This document shows, in pieces, positions 45,219 through 53,617 of a stretch of DNA of 64,000 bases. Under the pieces are notes generated by a model. The model saw nothing but the letters and a program-made list of their open reading frames with translations, had not been told where the DNA came from and searched no databases. The translations under genes and the position numbers were made by a program. This DNA comes from Hymenobacter persicinus (GTDB lineage: Bacteria > Bacteroidota > Bacteroidia > Cytophagales > Hymenobacteraceae), in NCBI RefSeq assembly GCF_004167665.1, contig NZ_SEWE01000027.1, positions 1-64,000 on the forward strand, written 5' to 3'. Every line of letters begins with the position of its first letter. The stretch's first letter is position 1.

Positions 45219-46652
45219 TTATTGTTGCTTGGCCAGCCAGAGCGAGGCATTCATATGCAGGCGGGCGTGGCTGGCCAGCTCCGTCCAGCCCGGGTACACC
45301 GTGTTGCCGGGGCTGCCCGTGCCGTCGTCGGCCGGCGAGGAATCGGCCACGACCACCACGCGGCCGGTGCCGTAGGTGCTGCTGGCGCACATGATGTTGG
45401 TGCTGCCCTGGGCCGAGGTGGAGCGCCAGATCAGCGGCGTGGCCGCCGAGCCCGCGGTCTTGGTGATAGTGGCCCCGTTGCTGTACTTGAGCTGTGTGAC
45501 CACGCCCTGGGTGCCGTTCAGAATCGGGTTGCTGCCCGTCAGCACGTTGCTGGTCGTCTCCGAGATGTTGGTCAGGTCGATGCTGAAGCCGAAGGGGTTG
45601 GCCTGCACTGAGTTGTTGGTCATCAGGTCGTTCCAGATGGCCGGTGAGTCGTAGCCGTCGTTGTTGCGGTCCGAGATGTTGTGGTCCGAAATCATGAACA
45701 GGCCTCCGCCGTTTTTCACGAAGTTCACAATGGCCGCCTTCTCGCTGGCCGAGAACAGCGTGTTGGGCTCGTCAATCACGAACACGCTGTAGTTGGCCAG
45801 ATCCTGGGGGTTCGAGGCGTTGCCGTAGGTGATGGCCGTGCCCGCGGGCAGGGTTTCCACCGAGTTGCCCAGCTTCACCAGCGCCACGCCCCAGGCCGAC
45901 AGCGCGCCGCTCCAGTAGGTTTCCGAGGTCGAGGCGGTGATGCCCGAGGCCGCCGGGGTCGGGAAGCGCGGGGTCAGGCCGCCGTCCACGTCCGGGGCCC
46001 AGTCGGCGTTGCCGGCCAGCTCGGCGTGGGAGGCGTCGAACAGGAACTTGGTGCCGGCCGTGCCGCCCCCCCCGCCCCCACCGCCGCCGTACTGCTCCAC
46101 GGTGATGTTGTCGATGTTGATGCGGTTGGTGCCACCCGATGTTTTGCGCACCTGCAGGCGCACGTTGCCGCTCAAATTCACCGTAAACGAGGCCGTACTC
46201 AGCGTGCTGCTGCTCGTGCTGACGGTGCTGCCCACCTTGGCGTAGGCCCCGCCGTTGGTGTTGGCCCACAGCTCCCAGGTGCTGCTGCCGTCGGTGCCGT
46301 ACACGGCGTGGGCCACGGTCACGACGCCGGCGCCGGTGGTGGCATCAAAGTTCATGGCCAACGAGCCCACGTTGCGGATGCGGGCCGACTGCGCGCCAGT
46401 TTTGGCATCGGCGGTGGTGTTGCCGAGCAGGGCGTCGTCGAGGGTCCAGGAGCCGGAGCCCAGCGTGACCGAGCCCACGGTGTAGGCCGTCTTGGTGCCG
46501 GTTTCGAAGCCTTCGGGAAAGCCGGCCGACGACACGGCGGCCGTGCCGGTGGCCGCTGCGGGGGCAAGCTGGGGCTGGGGGGAGTCGTGCTGAGCGCACG
46601 AAACAGCCAGGGCCAGCAAGGGAGCCGCCCAGAGACGAGGGAAAAATCTCAT
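45219..46652 (-). CDS. Exported lipoprotein: beta-sandwich domain, Gly9 linker, GATase-like domain
   Basis: This 477-aa lipoprotein has a lipobox (LAVSC, C at 19). Domain 1 (about 45-190, FPEGFETGTKTAYT...TGAQSARIRN...INIDNITVEQY) is the jelly-roll module common at the N-terminus of exported Bacteroidota nucleases and carbohydrate-active proteins. A run of nine Gly (about 191-199) links it to domain 2 (about 203-475): KFLFDASHAELAGNADW, then VFVIDEPNTLFSASEKAAIVNFVKNGGGLFMISDHN, and a final GRVVVVADSSPADDG. This resembles DUF4350/ThuA-type class I glutamine amidotransferase-like domains that often bind sugars or lack catalysis. Activity is unknown. It starts with ATG; a -7 box lies at 46684-46691. 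Confidence 0.8.
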   Translation of the reverse strand: MRFFPRLWAAPLLALAVSCAQHDSPQPQLAPAAATGTAAVSSAGFPEGFETGTKTAYTVGSVTLGSGSWTLDDALLGNTTADAKTGAQSARIRNVGSLAMNFDATTGAGVVTVAHAVYGTDGSSTWELWANTNGGAYAKVGSTVSTSSSTLSTASFTVNLSGNVRLQVRKTSGGTNRINIDNITVEQYGGGGGGGGGTAGTKFLFDASHAELAGNADWAPDVDGGLTPRFPTPAASGITASTSETYWSGALSAWGVALVKLGNSVETLPAGTAITYGNASNPQDLANYSVFVIDEPNTLFSASEKAAIVNFVKNGGGLFMISDHNISDRNNDGYDSPAIWNDLMTNNSVQANPFGFSIDLTNISETTSNVLTGSNPILNGTQGVVTQLKYSNGATITKTAGSAATPLIWRSTSAQGSTNIMCASSTYGTGRVVVVADSSPADDGTGSPGNTVYPGWTELASHARLHMNASLWLAKQQ

Positions 46653-46683
46653 AGAGTGTGGTTGGTGGGGAAGAAGGATGGAA

Positions 46684-46691
46684 CAAAGCTA
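46684..46691 (-). promoter_or_regulatory. -7 box (TAGCTTTG) of the Gly-linker lipoprotein gene
   Basis: It is an exact TAnnTTTG match on the minus strand, 31 nt before the ATG. The rest of the 532-nt gap to 47184 has an AT-rich patch (about 46725-46790) and no gene or promoter that I can support for the plus-strand gene. Confidence 0.5.
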
Positions 46692-47184
46692 CCGGGCAAC
46701 GAAAGCCTGATAGTTGCCGGGTAAATTATCATTTTGTTAATAAAAACATCATTTGGTTTGAATATTGGTAATAAGTGCCGTAGCTGCTGCCGCGCGTGTT
46801 AGCCGCTGACTCAGAAAAGTCCGGTACCCGCCGCGAACCGGGTCTGCACGGCGGTCGGGCTGGTTTTGGTAAGAATGCTGGCCTATGGGCCTCTGGTTGG
46901 AAGCTGCGCAGTAGCGCCTCAGAGCCGGCCGGCCGGGCTGGGACAGATGCCAAAATCTTGTTGACGCCACCGCGGCCCGCGGTGAGGGAAAAAGCTCGGT
47001 CGGCGGTAGTCGGCGCCCGAACTGGGACCAGGTTTCGACGGCCGATAGAACTGGGCTCAGTGCAAACGTTTGCCCTGACGGTCACGGCATTCCGGTTTTT
47101 TTTTAGCCCGGATTGTACGGACCTTGGCGCCCCGAACCGGCCGCCGCGGGCGCCGGCTGAGGCCTCACATCTACTCCTTTTCTC

Positions 47185-48840
47185 ATGCCCTTCGAGTTCA
47201 AACCATACGCTCCCGCCCCCGAATTTGCCCCGCAGGCCGCTTATTTCTCCATGGAGTTTGCCCTGGACCAAGCCCTGAAAACCTACTCCGGCGGCTTGGG
47301 CTTTCTGGCCGGCTCCCACATGCGCTCGGCCTACGAGCTTAAGCAGAACCTGATTGGTATCGGCATGCTCTGGACCTTCGGCTACTACGACCAGGGCCGC
47401 AACGAGGACCAGACCATGCGGGCCGACTTCCGCCACAAGTACTACTCCTTCCTGCAGGACACGGGCCTGGTGTTCCCCATCACCATCCACGGCGCCGACG
47501 TGAAAGTAAAGGCCATGTACCTGGCTCCCGACACGTTCGGCACGGCCCCGATGTTCTTTTTGACCACCGATATTCCCGAAAACGACTACATCTCGCGCAC
47601 CATCACCCACCACCTCTACGACGCCGACCAGGCGGCGCGGGTGGCCCAGTCCATCGTGCTGGGCGCGGGCGGCGGCAAGCTGCTCGACCTGCTGGGCGTG
47701 AGCGTGGACACCTACCACCTCAACGAGGGCCACGGGCTGCCGCTGGCGTTTTACCTCTACGAAAAGCACGGCCGCAACCTCCAGGAAGTGCAGAAGCGCT
47801 TGGTATTCACGACCCACACCCCCGAGCTGGCCGGCAACGAGGAGCACCCCATGAAGCTGCTCACCGACATGACCTTCTTCGGCACCGTGCCCGCCGATGA
47901 AATCCGGCGCGTGGCCCGGGTGGAGCACAACGACATTCTCAACTACACGCTCACGGCCCTGCGCTTCTCGCGCAAAGCCAACGCCGTGTCGAAGGTGCAC
48001 GGCATCGTGGCCAACGAAATGTGGGGCCACTACGAAGGCATCTGCCCGATTATCCCGATTACCAACGCCCAGAACGGCACTTACTGGCGCGACGAGCAGC
48101 TGCACGCGGCCCTGGAGGCTGGCGACGACGCGGCCCTGCTGGCTCGTAAGCGGGAGCTGAAAAAGGAGCTGTTTGCCTTCGTGGCCGACCAGACCGGCAC
48201 CCTGCTCGACCCGGACGTGCTGACCGTGGTCTGGGCCCGCCGCTTCGCCGGCTACAAGCGCGCCGACCTGATTCTGCGCCACTTTGAGCGGTTTGTGAGC
48301 CTCGTGACCCAGGCCGACCGGCCGGTGCAGGTGATTTGGGCCGGCAAGCCCTACCCCAAGGACTACGGCGCCATCGGCATGTTCAACGACATCATCCAGA
48401 AAACCCGCCATCTGAAGCACTGCGCCGTGCTGACGGGCTACGAGCTGGGCCTCTCGGCGCTGCTCAAAAAGGGCTCCGACATCTGGCTGAATACCCCGCG
48501 CTTTCCCCGCGAAGCCTCCGGCACCAGCGGCATGACGGCCGCCATGAACGCCAGCCTGAGCCTGAGCATTCCCGACGGCTGGATTCCGGAGTTTGTGCGC
48601 CACGGCGAAAACGGCTTCCTGCTGCCCTTGGCCAACCTCAACGAGGCCGAGCACGTGAAGGACGACCTCGAAGCCACCGGCGTGCTCGACGTGCTCGAAA
48701 ACGAAATCATTCCGCTGTACTACGGCCAGCCGAAGCAATTCCTGGCCGTGGCCAAAACGGCCATGCGCGAAGTGGAGCCCGAGTTTGAGTCGCACCGCAT
48801 GGCCACCGAGTACTACGAGAAGATGTACACGGCGGAGTAG
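47185..48840 (+). CDS. Alpha-glucan phosphorylase-like protein (GT35-type), PLP lysine replaced
   Basis: The 551-aa soluble protein matches short GT35 alpha-glucan phosphorylases: AAYFSMEFALDQALKTYSGGLG at the N-terminus, LNEGHG (about 187-192), FTTHTPELAGNEEH, WARRFAGYKRADLI (about 352-365) and EASGTSGMTAAMN (443-455). The last block fits the phosphorylase signature EA[SC]Gx[GS]xMKxx[LM]N at every position except the PLP-binding Lys, which is Thr451 (ACG codon). So it may not use PLP and may not be phosphorolytic; it could be a transferase or regulatory relative. It lies divergently from the lipoprotein and next to the amylase genes. A terminator follows at 48942. Confidence 0.8.
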   Translation: MPFEFKPYAPAPEFAPQAAYFSMEFALDQALKTYSGGLGFLAGSHMRSAYELKQNLIGIGMLWTFGYYDQGRNEDQTMRADFRHKYYSFLQDTGLVFPITIHGADVKVKAMYLAPDTFGTAPMFFLTTDIPENDYISRTITHHLYDADQAARVAQSIVLGAGGGKLLDLLGVSVDTYHLNEGHGLPLAFYLYEKHGRNLQEVQKRLVFTTHTPELAGNEEHPMKLLTDMTFFGTVPADEIRRVARVEHNDILNYTLTALRFSRKANAVSKVHGIVANEMWGHYEGICPIIPITNAQNGTYWRDEQLHAALEAGDDAALLARKRELKKELFAFVADQTGTLLDPDVLTVVWARRFAGYKRADLILRHFERFVSLVTQADRPVQVIWAGKPYPKDYGAIGMFNDIIQKTRHLKHCAVLTGYELGLSALLKKGSDIWLNTPRFPREASGTSGMTAAMNASLSLSIPDGWIPEFVRHGENGFLLPLANLNEAEHVKDDLEATGVLDVLENEIIPLYYGQPKQFLAVAKTAMREVEPEFESHRMATEYYEKMYTAE

Positions 48841-49087
48841 TGAAGTGCTGAGCTGGTGAGTTGTCGTTGCGCTGGCCCTGGCATTGCGAGGCGCCAGCTG
48901 AGGCAATTCGTCCTCGGAAATGTAGCCAGCTCTTTTTCCGCAAAAAGCCCCGACGTATGCATACGCCGGGGCTTTTCTGTTTACAAGGTTCAGCGCATTG
49001 CTCGGGACGGATTGCTTCGCGTTGCTCGCCATGATAGAACGTGCGAACGAAGCCGCGCCGCCAGAACATCAACTCACCACCTCACCT
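48839..49087. repeat. RGTGARRT repeat remnants flanking a terminator (locus 2)
   Basis: The left units AGTGAAGT, GCTGAGCT, GGTGAGTT (48839-48862) and the right arm GAACATCAACTCACC...CACC (about 49065-49087) match the repeat of the amylase-SDR gap, including the GAACAT core. The sequence between them contains the terminator at 48942-48976. Confidence 0.6.
48942..48976. terminator. Terminator of the phosphorylase-like gene
   Basis: AAAAGCCCCGACGTATG / CATACGCCGGGGCTTTT, nearly perfect palindrome (one wobble pair per arm) with A and T runs. Confidence 0.8.
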
Positions 49088-49762
49088 CTCCAGCACCGGG
49101 CCCAGCACGGCCCAGACGTTGTCGGCCAGGATTTTCTGGCCGGCCGCGTTAGGATGCACGCCGTCGGCCAGGTTCAGCTCGCGGCGGCCCAGCACACCCT
49201 GGAGCAGGAAGGGTACCAAGTCGAGGCTGTTTTTATCGGCCAGCTCCCGAAACAGGGCCTTGAAGTCCTGGGCGTAGCGGGCCATCCGGTGGCCGCCCAA
49301 AGGACCGAGGTCGAAGGGAAATTCCAGTCCCACCAGCACGATGCGGGCCTGCGGGTACTTCAGCCGTACCTGGTCGATGATGGCCTGCAGGTTCTGGGTG
49401 GTTTCGCGCACCGGAATGCCGCGCAGGCCGTCGTTGGCCCCCAGCTCCAGCACAAACACGTCGACGGGCTGCCGGGCCAGCACGCTGCCCACCCGCTGCC
49501 GGCCCCCGGCGGTGGTTTCACCGCTCACCCCGTAGTTGAGCGCCTTGTAGGGCAGCTGCAGTGAGTCGATGCGGGCCTGAAGCAGGGTGGGAAACGCGGC
49601 GCTGGCGGGTAGCTGGTAGCCGGCAGTAAGGCTGTTGCCAAAGAAAATGATGTTCTGCATAGGACGGGGCGCCAAGACCCGGGCGTGGTCGGTAAGGGAA
49701 GAGTCGGCGGGGCAGCAGGCGGTGAGCAGCAGGCCCAGGCCGAGGGCAAGAAGGTAAGGCAT
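49082..49762 (-). CDS. SGNH/GDSL-type arylesterase (TesA-like), lipoprotein
   Basis: This 226-aa exported esterase has a signal peptide ending in the lipobox LTAC. Block I is FFGNSLTAGY: Ser is present, but the Asp of GDSL is Asn. Block II Gly lies in NYGVSGETTAGG, block III is GANDGLRG, and block V is DGVHPN with the Asp/His pair. TesA relatives hydrolyse acyl esters and thioesters; the substrate is unknown. The ATG at 49762 is the start (longer frame to 49801 rejected). It is divergent from the thioredoxin gene. Confidence 0.88.
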   Translation of the reverse strand: MPYLLALGLGLLLTACCPADSSLTDHARVLAPRPMQNIIFFGNSLTAGYQLPASAAFPTLLQARIDSLQLPYKALNYGVSGETTAGGRQRVGSVLARQPVDVFVLELGANDGLRGIPVRETTQNLQAIIDQVRLKYPQARIVLVGLEFPFDLGPLGGHRMARYAQDFKALFRELADKNSLDLVPFLLQGVLGRRELNLADGVHPNAAGQKILADNVWAVLGPVLER

Positions 49763-49854
49763 ACGGCAGCGGAAGGCAGGAAGCTGAAAATCGGCGGGCA
49801 CGGGGCAGCCCGTAAATTAATGCGCTGCCAAACTTTTTTGCCCCCAAAGTGCTT

Positions 49855-49862
49855 TAGCTTTG
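49855..49862 (+). promoter_or_regulatory. -7 box (TAGCTTTG) of the thioredoxin gene
   Basis: It is an exact TAnnTTTG match whose last base is the first base of the 33-bp palindrome at 49862-49894. TTTG at 49837-49840 is a -33 candidate, but the 14-nt spacing is short. Confidence 0.5.
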
Positions 49863-49894
49863 CAGCCAGATAAGAACTGTTCTTATCTGGCTGC
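49862..49894. promoter_or_regulatory. Perfect 33-bp palindrome upstream of the thioredoxin gene
   Basis: 16-bp arms (GCAGCCAGATAAGAAC and its exact complement) around one central T, 27 nt before the thioredoxin ATG and overlapping the predicted transcription start. It could be an operator or a 5'-UTR hairpin. Confidence 0.6.
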
Positions 49895-49921
49895 CTTTCT
49901 TCAAGCAAATCACATTTCGTA

Positions 49922-50245
49922 ATGTCCGTTACCAAAGCCACTGACGCTGACTTCAAGCAAATCCTCGAGTCGAACGAGAAAGTAGTTGTTAAGTATTACG
50001 CCGACTGGTGCGGCAACTGCCGCCTGTTTTCGCCCAAGTACAAGCGCATGGCCGAAGCCGAGCACAATCAGGGCGTGGCCTTCCTCGACGTGAATGCCGA
50101 AACCAGCCCCGAAGCCCGCAAGCTGGCCAACGTGACGACCCTGCCCTTCTTCGCTATTTTCCGCAACGGCGAACTGCTCGACACCGTGTCGGCCAGCAAG
50201 GAAGAAGCCGTAGCCGAGCTGGTGAGCAAACTCAGCCTCAACTAA
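49922..50245 (+). CDS. Thioredoxin family protein
   Basis: This 107-aa single-domain cytoplasmic thioredoxin has WCGNC (C30, C33), a variant of WCGPC, and the cis-Pro in TTLPFF (P75). Asn in place of Pro in the active site should raise the reduction potential relative to classical thioredoxin (general knowledge of WCxxC variants). No signal peptide. It is followed 8 nt later by an 80-aa gene on the same strand, probably co-transcribed. A perfect palindrome sits in its leader. Confidence 0.92.
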   Translation: MSVTKATDADFKQILESNEKVVVKYYADWCGNCRLFSPKYKRMAEAEHNQGVAFLDVNAETSPEARKLANVTTLPFFAIFRNGELLDTVSASKEEAVAELVSKLSLN

Positions 50246-50253
50246 GCCGAGCC

Positions 50254-50496
50254 ATGAAAATCCCCGCCATTAAGCGCCTGGTTGAGTCGCAGACGCTGGC
50301 CAGCCTGGTCGAAGCCGAAGAAGCCCTGCTCGATGAGCGCAAGCCCGGCTTCGAGGTGGAAGGCGAAGATGACGGCGAGCAGCTTACCCACATCTTTGCC
50401 GCCATCTTCATCCTCAACCACATGAAGGACCACGGCTCGGAGTTCAAGGATGCCCTGCGCGAGTACACCAAAAAGGTGCGCGTTTCAATCAGCTAA
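50254..50496 (+). CDS. DUF6952-like small protein, 80 aa
   Basis: It starts with ATG at 50254, 8 nt after the thioredoxin stop. It is acidic in the middle (EVEGEDDGEQ), with a helix IFAAIFILNHMKDHGSEFKDALREY and a basic end. I recall small DUF6952 proteins in this position next to thioredoxins in Bacteroidota; family assignment is moderate. The gene is easily missed because its frame is open far upstream, antiphase with the thioredoxin gene. It may be a partner or substrate of the thioredoxin (inference). Confidence 0.75.
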   Translation: MKIPAIKRLVESQTLASLVEAEEALLDERKPGFEVEGEDDGEQLTHIFAAIFILNHMKDHGSEFKDALREYTKKVRVSIS

Positions 50497-50514
50497 TGCT
50501 GGCTAACCAGATAG

Positions 50515-50556
50515 CACAACAAAAAAGAGGAGCCCACGGGCTCCTCTTTTTTGTTG
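50515..50556. terminator. Bidirectional terminator between the thioredoxin operon and the TetR gene
   Basis: CAACAAAAAAGAGGAGCCC / GGGCTCCTCTTTTTTGTTG, 19-bp arms with an AC centre. Confidence 0.88.
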
Positions 50557-50576
50557 TTGTTGTGACGGCTGGGTGG

Positions 50577-51191
50577 CTACATGCGGGCGAAATAGGCCGA
50601 AGCTGCTTTCAGACCTTCCTCGGTGCACAGGCCGCGAATGTAGTACAGGTAGACGCTGCGGAAAACCTCGGCCACGTCGTAGCGGCTGGGCGGAAAAATC
50701 TGCTCGTTGAGCATCATAAACAGCTGCTCGACAATGATTTTGCTGACCAGCGTGATGTTGATGTCGCCGCGCATGGCCTTGAGCACAATGGCCTCGTTGA
50801 TCAGGGCGTGGAGCTGGGGCTGGGAGTACTGGGTCAGGTGCTGCTGGCCAAGCTCCCAGGCCTGGGGATAATGCTGAATCAGGTCGGAGAAGTAGTCGGG
50901 GGCCTTCACCTTGCGCAGGTCGCGGATACCGATTTCAAGCAGACTCAGCAGCCGGGCCACGGGATTGGTTACGGTCTGGTAGAGCTGGGCGTGCTCCCGC
51001 TTCTGCCGGTCGATGTCGTACTGGGTGGTTTGGAGGACCAGGTCGTCCTTGTCGCGGAACATCTCGCGAAAGGTGGTGGGGGAAACGTCGAGCGTACTCA
51101 GAATTTGCTCCAGGGGCAGCTTGCTGATGCCCTGGGTCTGAAAAAGCGCGTGCGCCTCCTCCAGGAGGGTTTCGCGTAAAGTTTGATTCAT
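50577..51191 (-). CDS. TetR/AcrR family transcriptional regulator
   Basis: The 204-aa protein starts at the ATG at 51191. The N-terminal helix-turn-helix is typical of TetR: LLEEAHALFQTQGISKLPLEQILSTLDVSPTTFREMFRDKDDLV (about 10-52, shown in part). The C-terminal helical ligand domain has no recognisable ligand signature. It lies 32 nt downstream of the carotenoid gene on the same strand, so it may regulate pigment genes, though a -7-like TAACTTTC (51219-51226, minus) could give it its own transcript. Confidence 0.88.
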   Translation of the reverse strand: MNQTLRETLLEEAHALFQTQGISKLPLEQILSTLDVSPTTFREMFRDKDDLVLQTTQYDIDRQKREHAQLYQTVTNPVARLLSLLEIGIRDLRKVKAPDYFSDLIQHYPQAWELGQQHLTQYSQPQLHALINEAIVLKAMRGDINITLVSKIIVEQLFMMLNEQIFPPSRYDVAEVFRSVYLYYIRGLCTEEGLKAASAYFARM

Positions 51192-51223
51192 AGTAAGGGA
51201 GCGGGAGAGCGGACTGTCGAAAG

Positions 51224-51913
51224 TTAGCGAATAAGCCAACCAAGACCGAAGAAAAATAACAGCTGGAGCAAATACACGAACGGCACCAGCGGGTTGCGCT
51301 TCACAAACTCGGTCCGGTTGAAATACACCTGCAGAATCAGGGCAACGGCAAACCAGCCCTTGAAGTTCTGCAGTGGAATCCGGTTGAACTGCCAGCTCCA
51401 AAAGTCATAATGCACGGCCACGGGCTCGATGCAGACGTCCATCCCCACCATGAGCCCGGCCGCCACCAGCGCCCGCACGAAGCCCGGCACGGGCAGGAAG
51501 CGGGCCAGAATACCGGTCATGTAGGTTAGCAGCAGCCAGTTGAGCCCGATGATGACCGGCACGCCCAGCCACTTGGTGCCCAGCGTGGCGCCGTACTCGT
51601 ACACCCCGAACAGCTTACCGGTCTGGATGCCGACGACCTCCACGAAGAAACCCACGGCCATAACCACCACGCTGAACACGCTGAATATGGGGCCGCGGTC
51701 GGGTTGGAACAGCCACAGCAGCAGGGCCGTGAGCAGCAGGTTCAGGGGCACAAACTGCAGGTAGAAGCCCGGATTCTGGGAAAAGGCCAACCCTAAAAAG
51801 CCCGTGGTGTGAAACAGCAGCAGAATGGCCTGGGCCACGCGCAGCCGGCGCCGCTGGGCATCGGGCGCCACGGGGGGTACGGGCAGGTGTTGGGTTGATT
51901 CGGGAACAGGCAT
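51224..51913 (-). CDS. Carotenoid biosynthesis membrane protein (CruF-like)
   Basis: This 229-aa inner-membrane protein has about seven helices and belongs to the DUF422 carotenoid family, which includes the 1',2'-hydratase CruF and bisanhydrobacterioruberin hydratase. Conserved features seen are the acidic/aromatic loop EVVGIQTGKLFGVYEYGATLG (about 92-112), GVPVIIGLNWLLLTYM, and MDVCIEPVAVHYDFWSW (about 158-174). Next to the CrtD-like desaturase it fits synthesis of 1'-hydroxylated carotenoids (flexixanthin-like pigments of the group). It starts with ATG. Confidence 0.88.
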   Translation of the reverse strand: MPVPESTQHLPVPPVAPDAQRRRLRVAQAILLLFHTTGFLGLAFSQNPGFYLQFVPLNLLLTALLLWLFQPDRGPIFSVFSVVVMAVGFFVEVVGIQTGKLFGVYEYGATLGTKWLGVPVIIGLNWLLLTYMTGILARFLPVPGFVRALVAAGLMVGMDVCIEPVAVHYDFWSWQFNRIPLQNFKGWFAVALILQVYFNRTEFVKRNPLVPFVYLLQLLFFFGLGWLIR

Positions 51914-52047
51914 TAAGGCAAATGCTGAATGTGAAGGGGGTGAATGCTGATTGGTACAGAGTGGGTTAGCGTACCCTGCGGGAGTTGGCCGCCCGAATCC
52001 GGATGTGGGTGCAAGCTACGGCAAGCCTTTACCCCAGCACTCAAAAA

Positions 52048-53535
52048 TCAAATAAGGTCCGCGACAATCTTGGCCGACAGCAGGCACAGCGGAATGCCGC
52101 CGCCGGGATGCACGCTGCCCCCGCAAAAGTACAGCCCGTCTAGCTTACTTGAGAAGTTGGGGTGTCGCAGGAAAGCGGCCAGGGCATTGTTGGACGAGCT
52201 GCCGTAGAGCGCCCCGCCAAATGAGGACGTGCGCTGCTCAATGCCCCGCGGGTCCCAGACGTGCTCGGCGCGCAGCAGGGCCTCCACGTCGGTGCCCAGC
52301 GTGCGGCTCGCCTTGTCCAGTACGGCCCGGCGGGTGGTTTGGATTAGCGCATCCCAGTCCTGGCCCTCGTTGTGGGGCACGTTCACCATCACAAACCAGT
52401 TTTCGTGGCCTGCCGGGGCGTCGGTGGGCGTGAGCTTGGACGTCACATTGACGTATATCGTGGGGTCGGCGCTGACGGTTTTTTCCTGGAAGATGGCCTT
52501 GAATTCCTGCTGGTAATCCTGGGAGAAAAAGATGTTGTGCAGGCCCAGCTCGGCAAACTCCCGGGCCACGCCCCAGTAGAAAATCAGCGCCGACGAGGAG
52601 CGGGGCTGGCCGAGGGTGCGCTCGGGTGCGGGCTGGCCGGGCAGCAGGCGGCGGTAGGTTGGCACCACGTCCATGTTGCTGACCACGAGGCCGAAGTCGT
52701 ACACGTCCCGGGCCGTGCGCAGGCCCGTCACGTGCCCGCCGGCCGTCAGAATTTCTTCCACCGGCTCCTGGTAGCGGAACTCCACCCCCAGCTCCTCGGC
52801 CAGCTCCACCAGGCTCTGGGCAATGCGGTAGATGCCCCCTTCGGGGTAAAAAGCGCCGATGCCGTGCTCGAGGTGGGGAATCAGGCTGAGCGTGGCCGGG
52901 GCCTGGTAGGGGTCGGAGCCGTTGTAGGTGGCAAACCGGTCGAAGAGCTGCACCAGGCGCGGGTCGGCAAAGGCGCTGGCGTGGCGCTGGTGCATGGTGC
53001 TGGTGAGGCCCAACCCGGGCAGGGCCGCCACGGCCTTGAGCACGTCGGGGCTGAAGTAGGTAGCGGCCTTGTGCAGGGACTTGCGCAGAAATGTGCTTTC
53101 GGTGGCCGCGTAGGCCCGGCCGCTGCGGCGCAGAAACGTTAGCACATCGGCGGCTGGGGTGCCAAGCTTGGCTTCTACCTCGGCGGCAAACTTTTCCTCG
53201 TCGGCCCAGGCCGTGAGGTGGGTGCCGTCGGCGAAAAAGTACTGGGTTATCGGGTCGAGGCGTTGGTAGCGGAAGTGCTCCTGGGGCTCGCGCCCGGCCA
53301 GCCGAAACAGCTCATCGACCAGGGCAGGCAGGGTAAAGAGCGAAGGGCCCGCGTCGAAGCGGTAGCCGCCGGGCAGGCTAAACTGGTGCATCTTGCCCCC
53401 GAACGTGTCCTGGGCCTCGAATACCGTGACGCGGTGGCCTTTCAGGGCCAGGCGCACGGCGGTGGCAATGCCGGCAATACCGGCCCCGATGACGGCGGCG
53501 GGCTGTTTGGGAGCGGGGCTTCGTTTTTTGGTCAC
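52048..53535 (-). CDS. crtD: Carotenoid desaturase, CrtI family (CrtD-like)
   Basis: This 495-aa flavoprotein has the N-terminal dinucleotide motif VIGAGIAGIATA (about 15-26) and the family C-terminal block GLYFCGGSVHPGGGIPLCLLSAK (about 466-488, shown in part). Such enzymes dehydrogenate carotenoids; with the CruF-like hydratase directly downstream, 1'-hydroxycarotenoid 3',4'-desaturase (CrtD) is the best guess, but phytoene desaturase (CrtI) cannot be excluded by reading alone. It starts with GTG at 53535. crtB is not in the window, so the main pathway lies elsewhere. The 134 nt to the CruF-like gene hold no recognised signal. Confidence 0.82.
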   Translation of the reverse strand: MTKKRSPAPKQPAAVIGAGIAGIATAVRLALKGHRVTVFEAQDTFGGKMHQFSLPGGYRFDAGPSLFTLPALVDELFRLAGREPQEHFRYQRLDPITQYFFADGTHLTAWADEEKFAAEVEAKLGTPAADVLTFLRRSGRAYAATESTFLRKSLHKAATYFSPDVLKAVAALPGLGLTSTMHQRHASAFADPRLVQLFDRFATYNGSDPYQAPATLSLIPHLEHGIGAFYPEGGIYRIAQSLVELAEELGVEFRYQEPVEEILTAGGHVTGLRTARDVYDFGLVVSNMDVVPTYRRLLPGQPAPERTLGQPRSSSALIFYWGVAREFAELGLHNIFFSQDYQQEFKAIFQEKTVSADPTIYVNVTSKLTPTDAPAGHENWFVMVNVPHNEGQDWDALIQTTRRAVLDKASRTLGTDVEALLRAEHVWDPRGIEQRTSSFGGALYGSSSNNALAAFLRHPNFSSKLDGLYFCGGSVHPGGGIPLCLLSAKIVADLI

Positions 53536-53617
53536 GAGGTAGTAACAGCGGCGGCGGACCGCGGTTTCGCCAGTCGTGTCGACCGGGCACCTGCGGATTC
53601 AGGTTTACCCCGGCAAG

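Noticed and set aside
46653..47184. Possible plus-strand gene in the 532-nt gap
   Set aside because: Frames here lack motifs and the long minus frame (46729-49032) is antisense to the phosphorylase-like gene.
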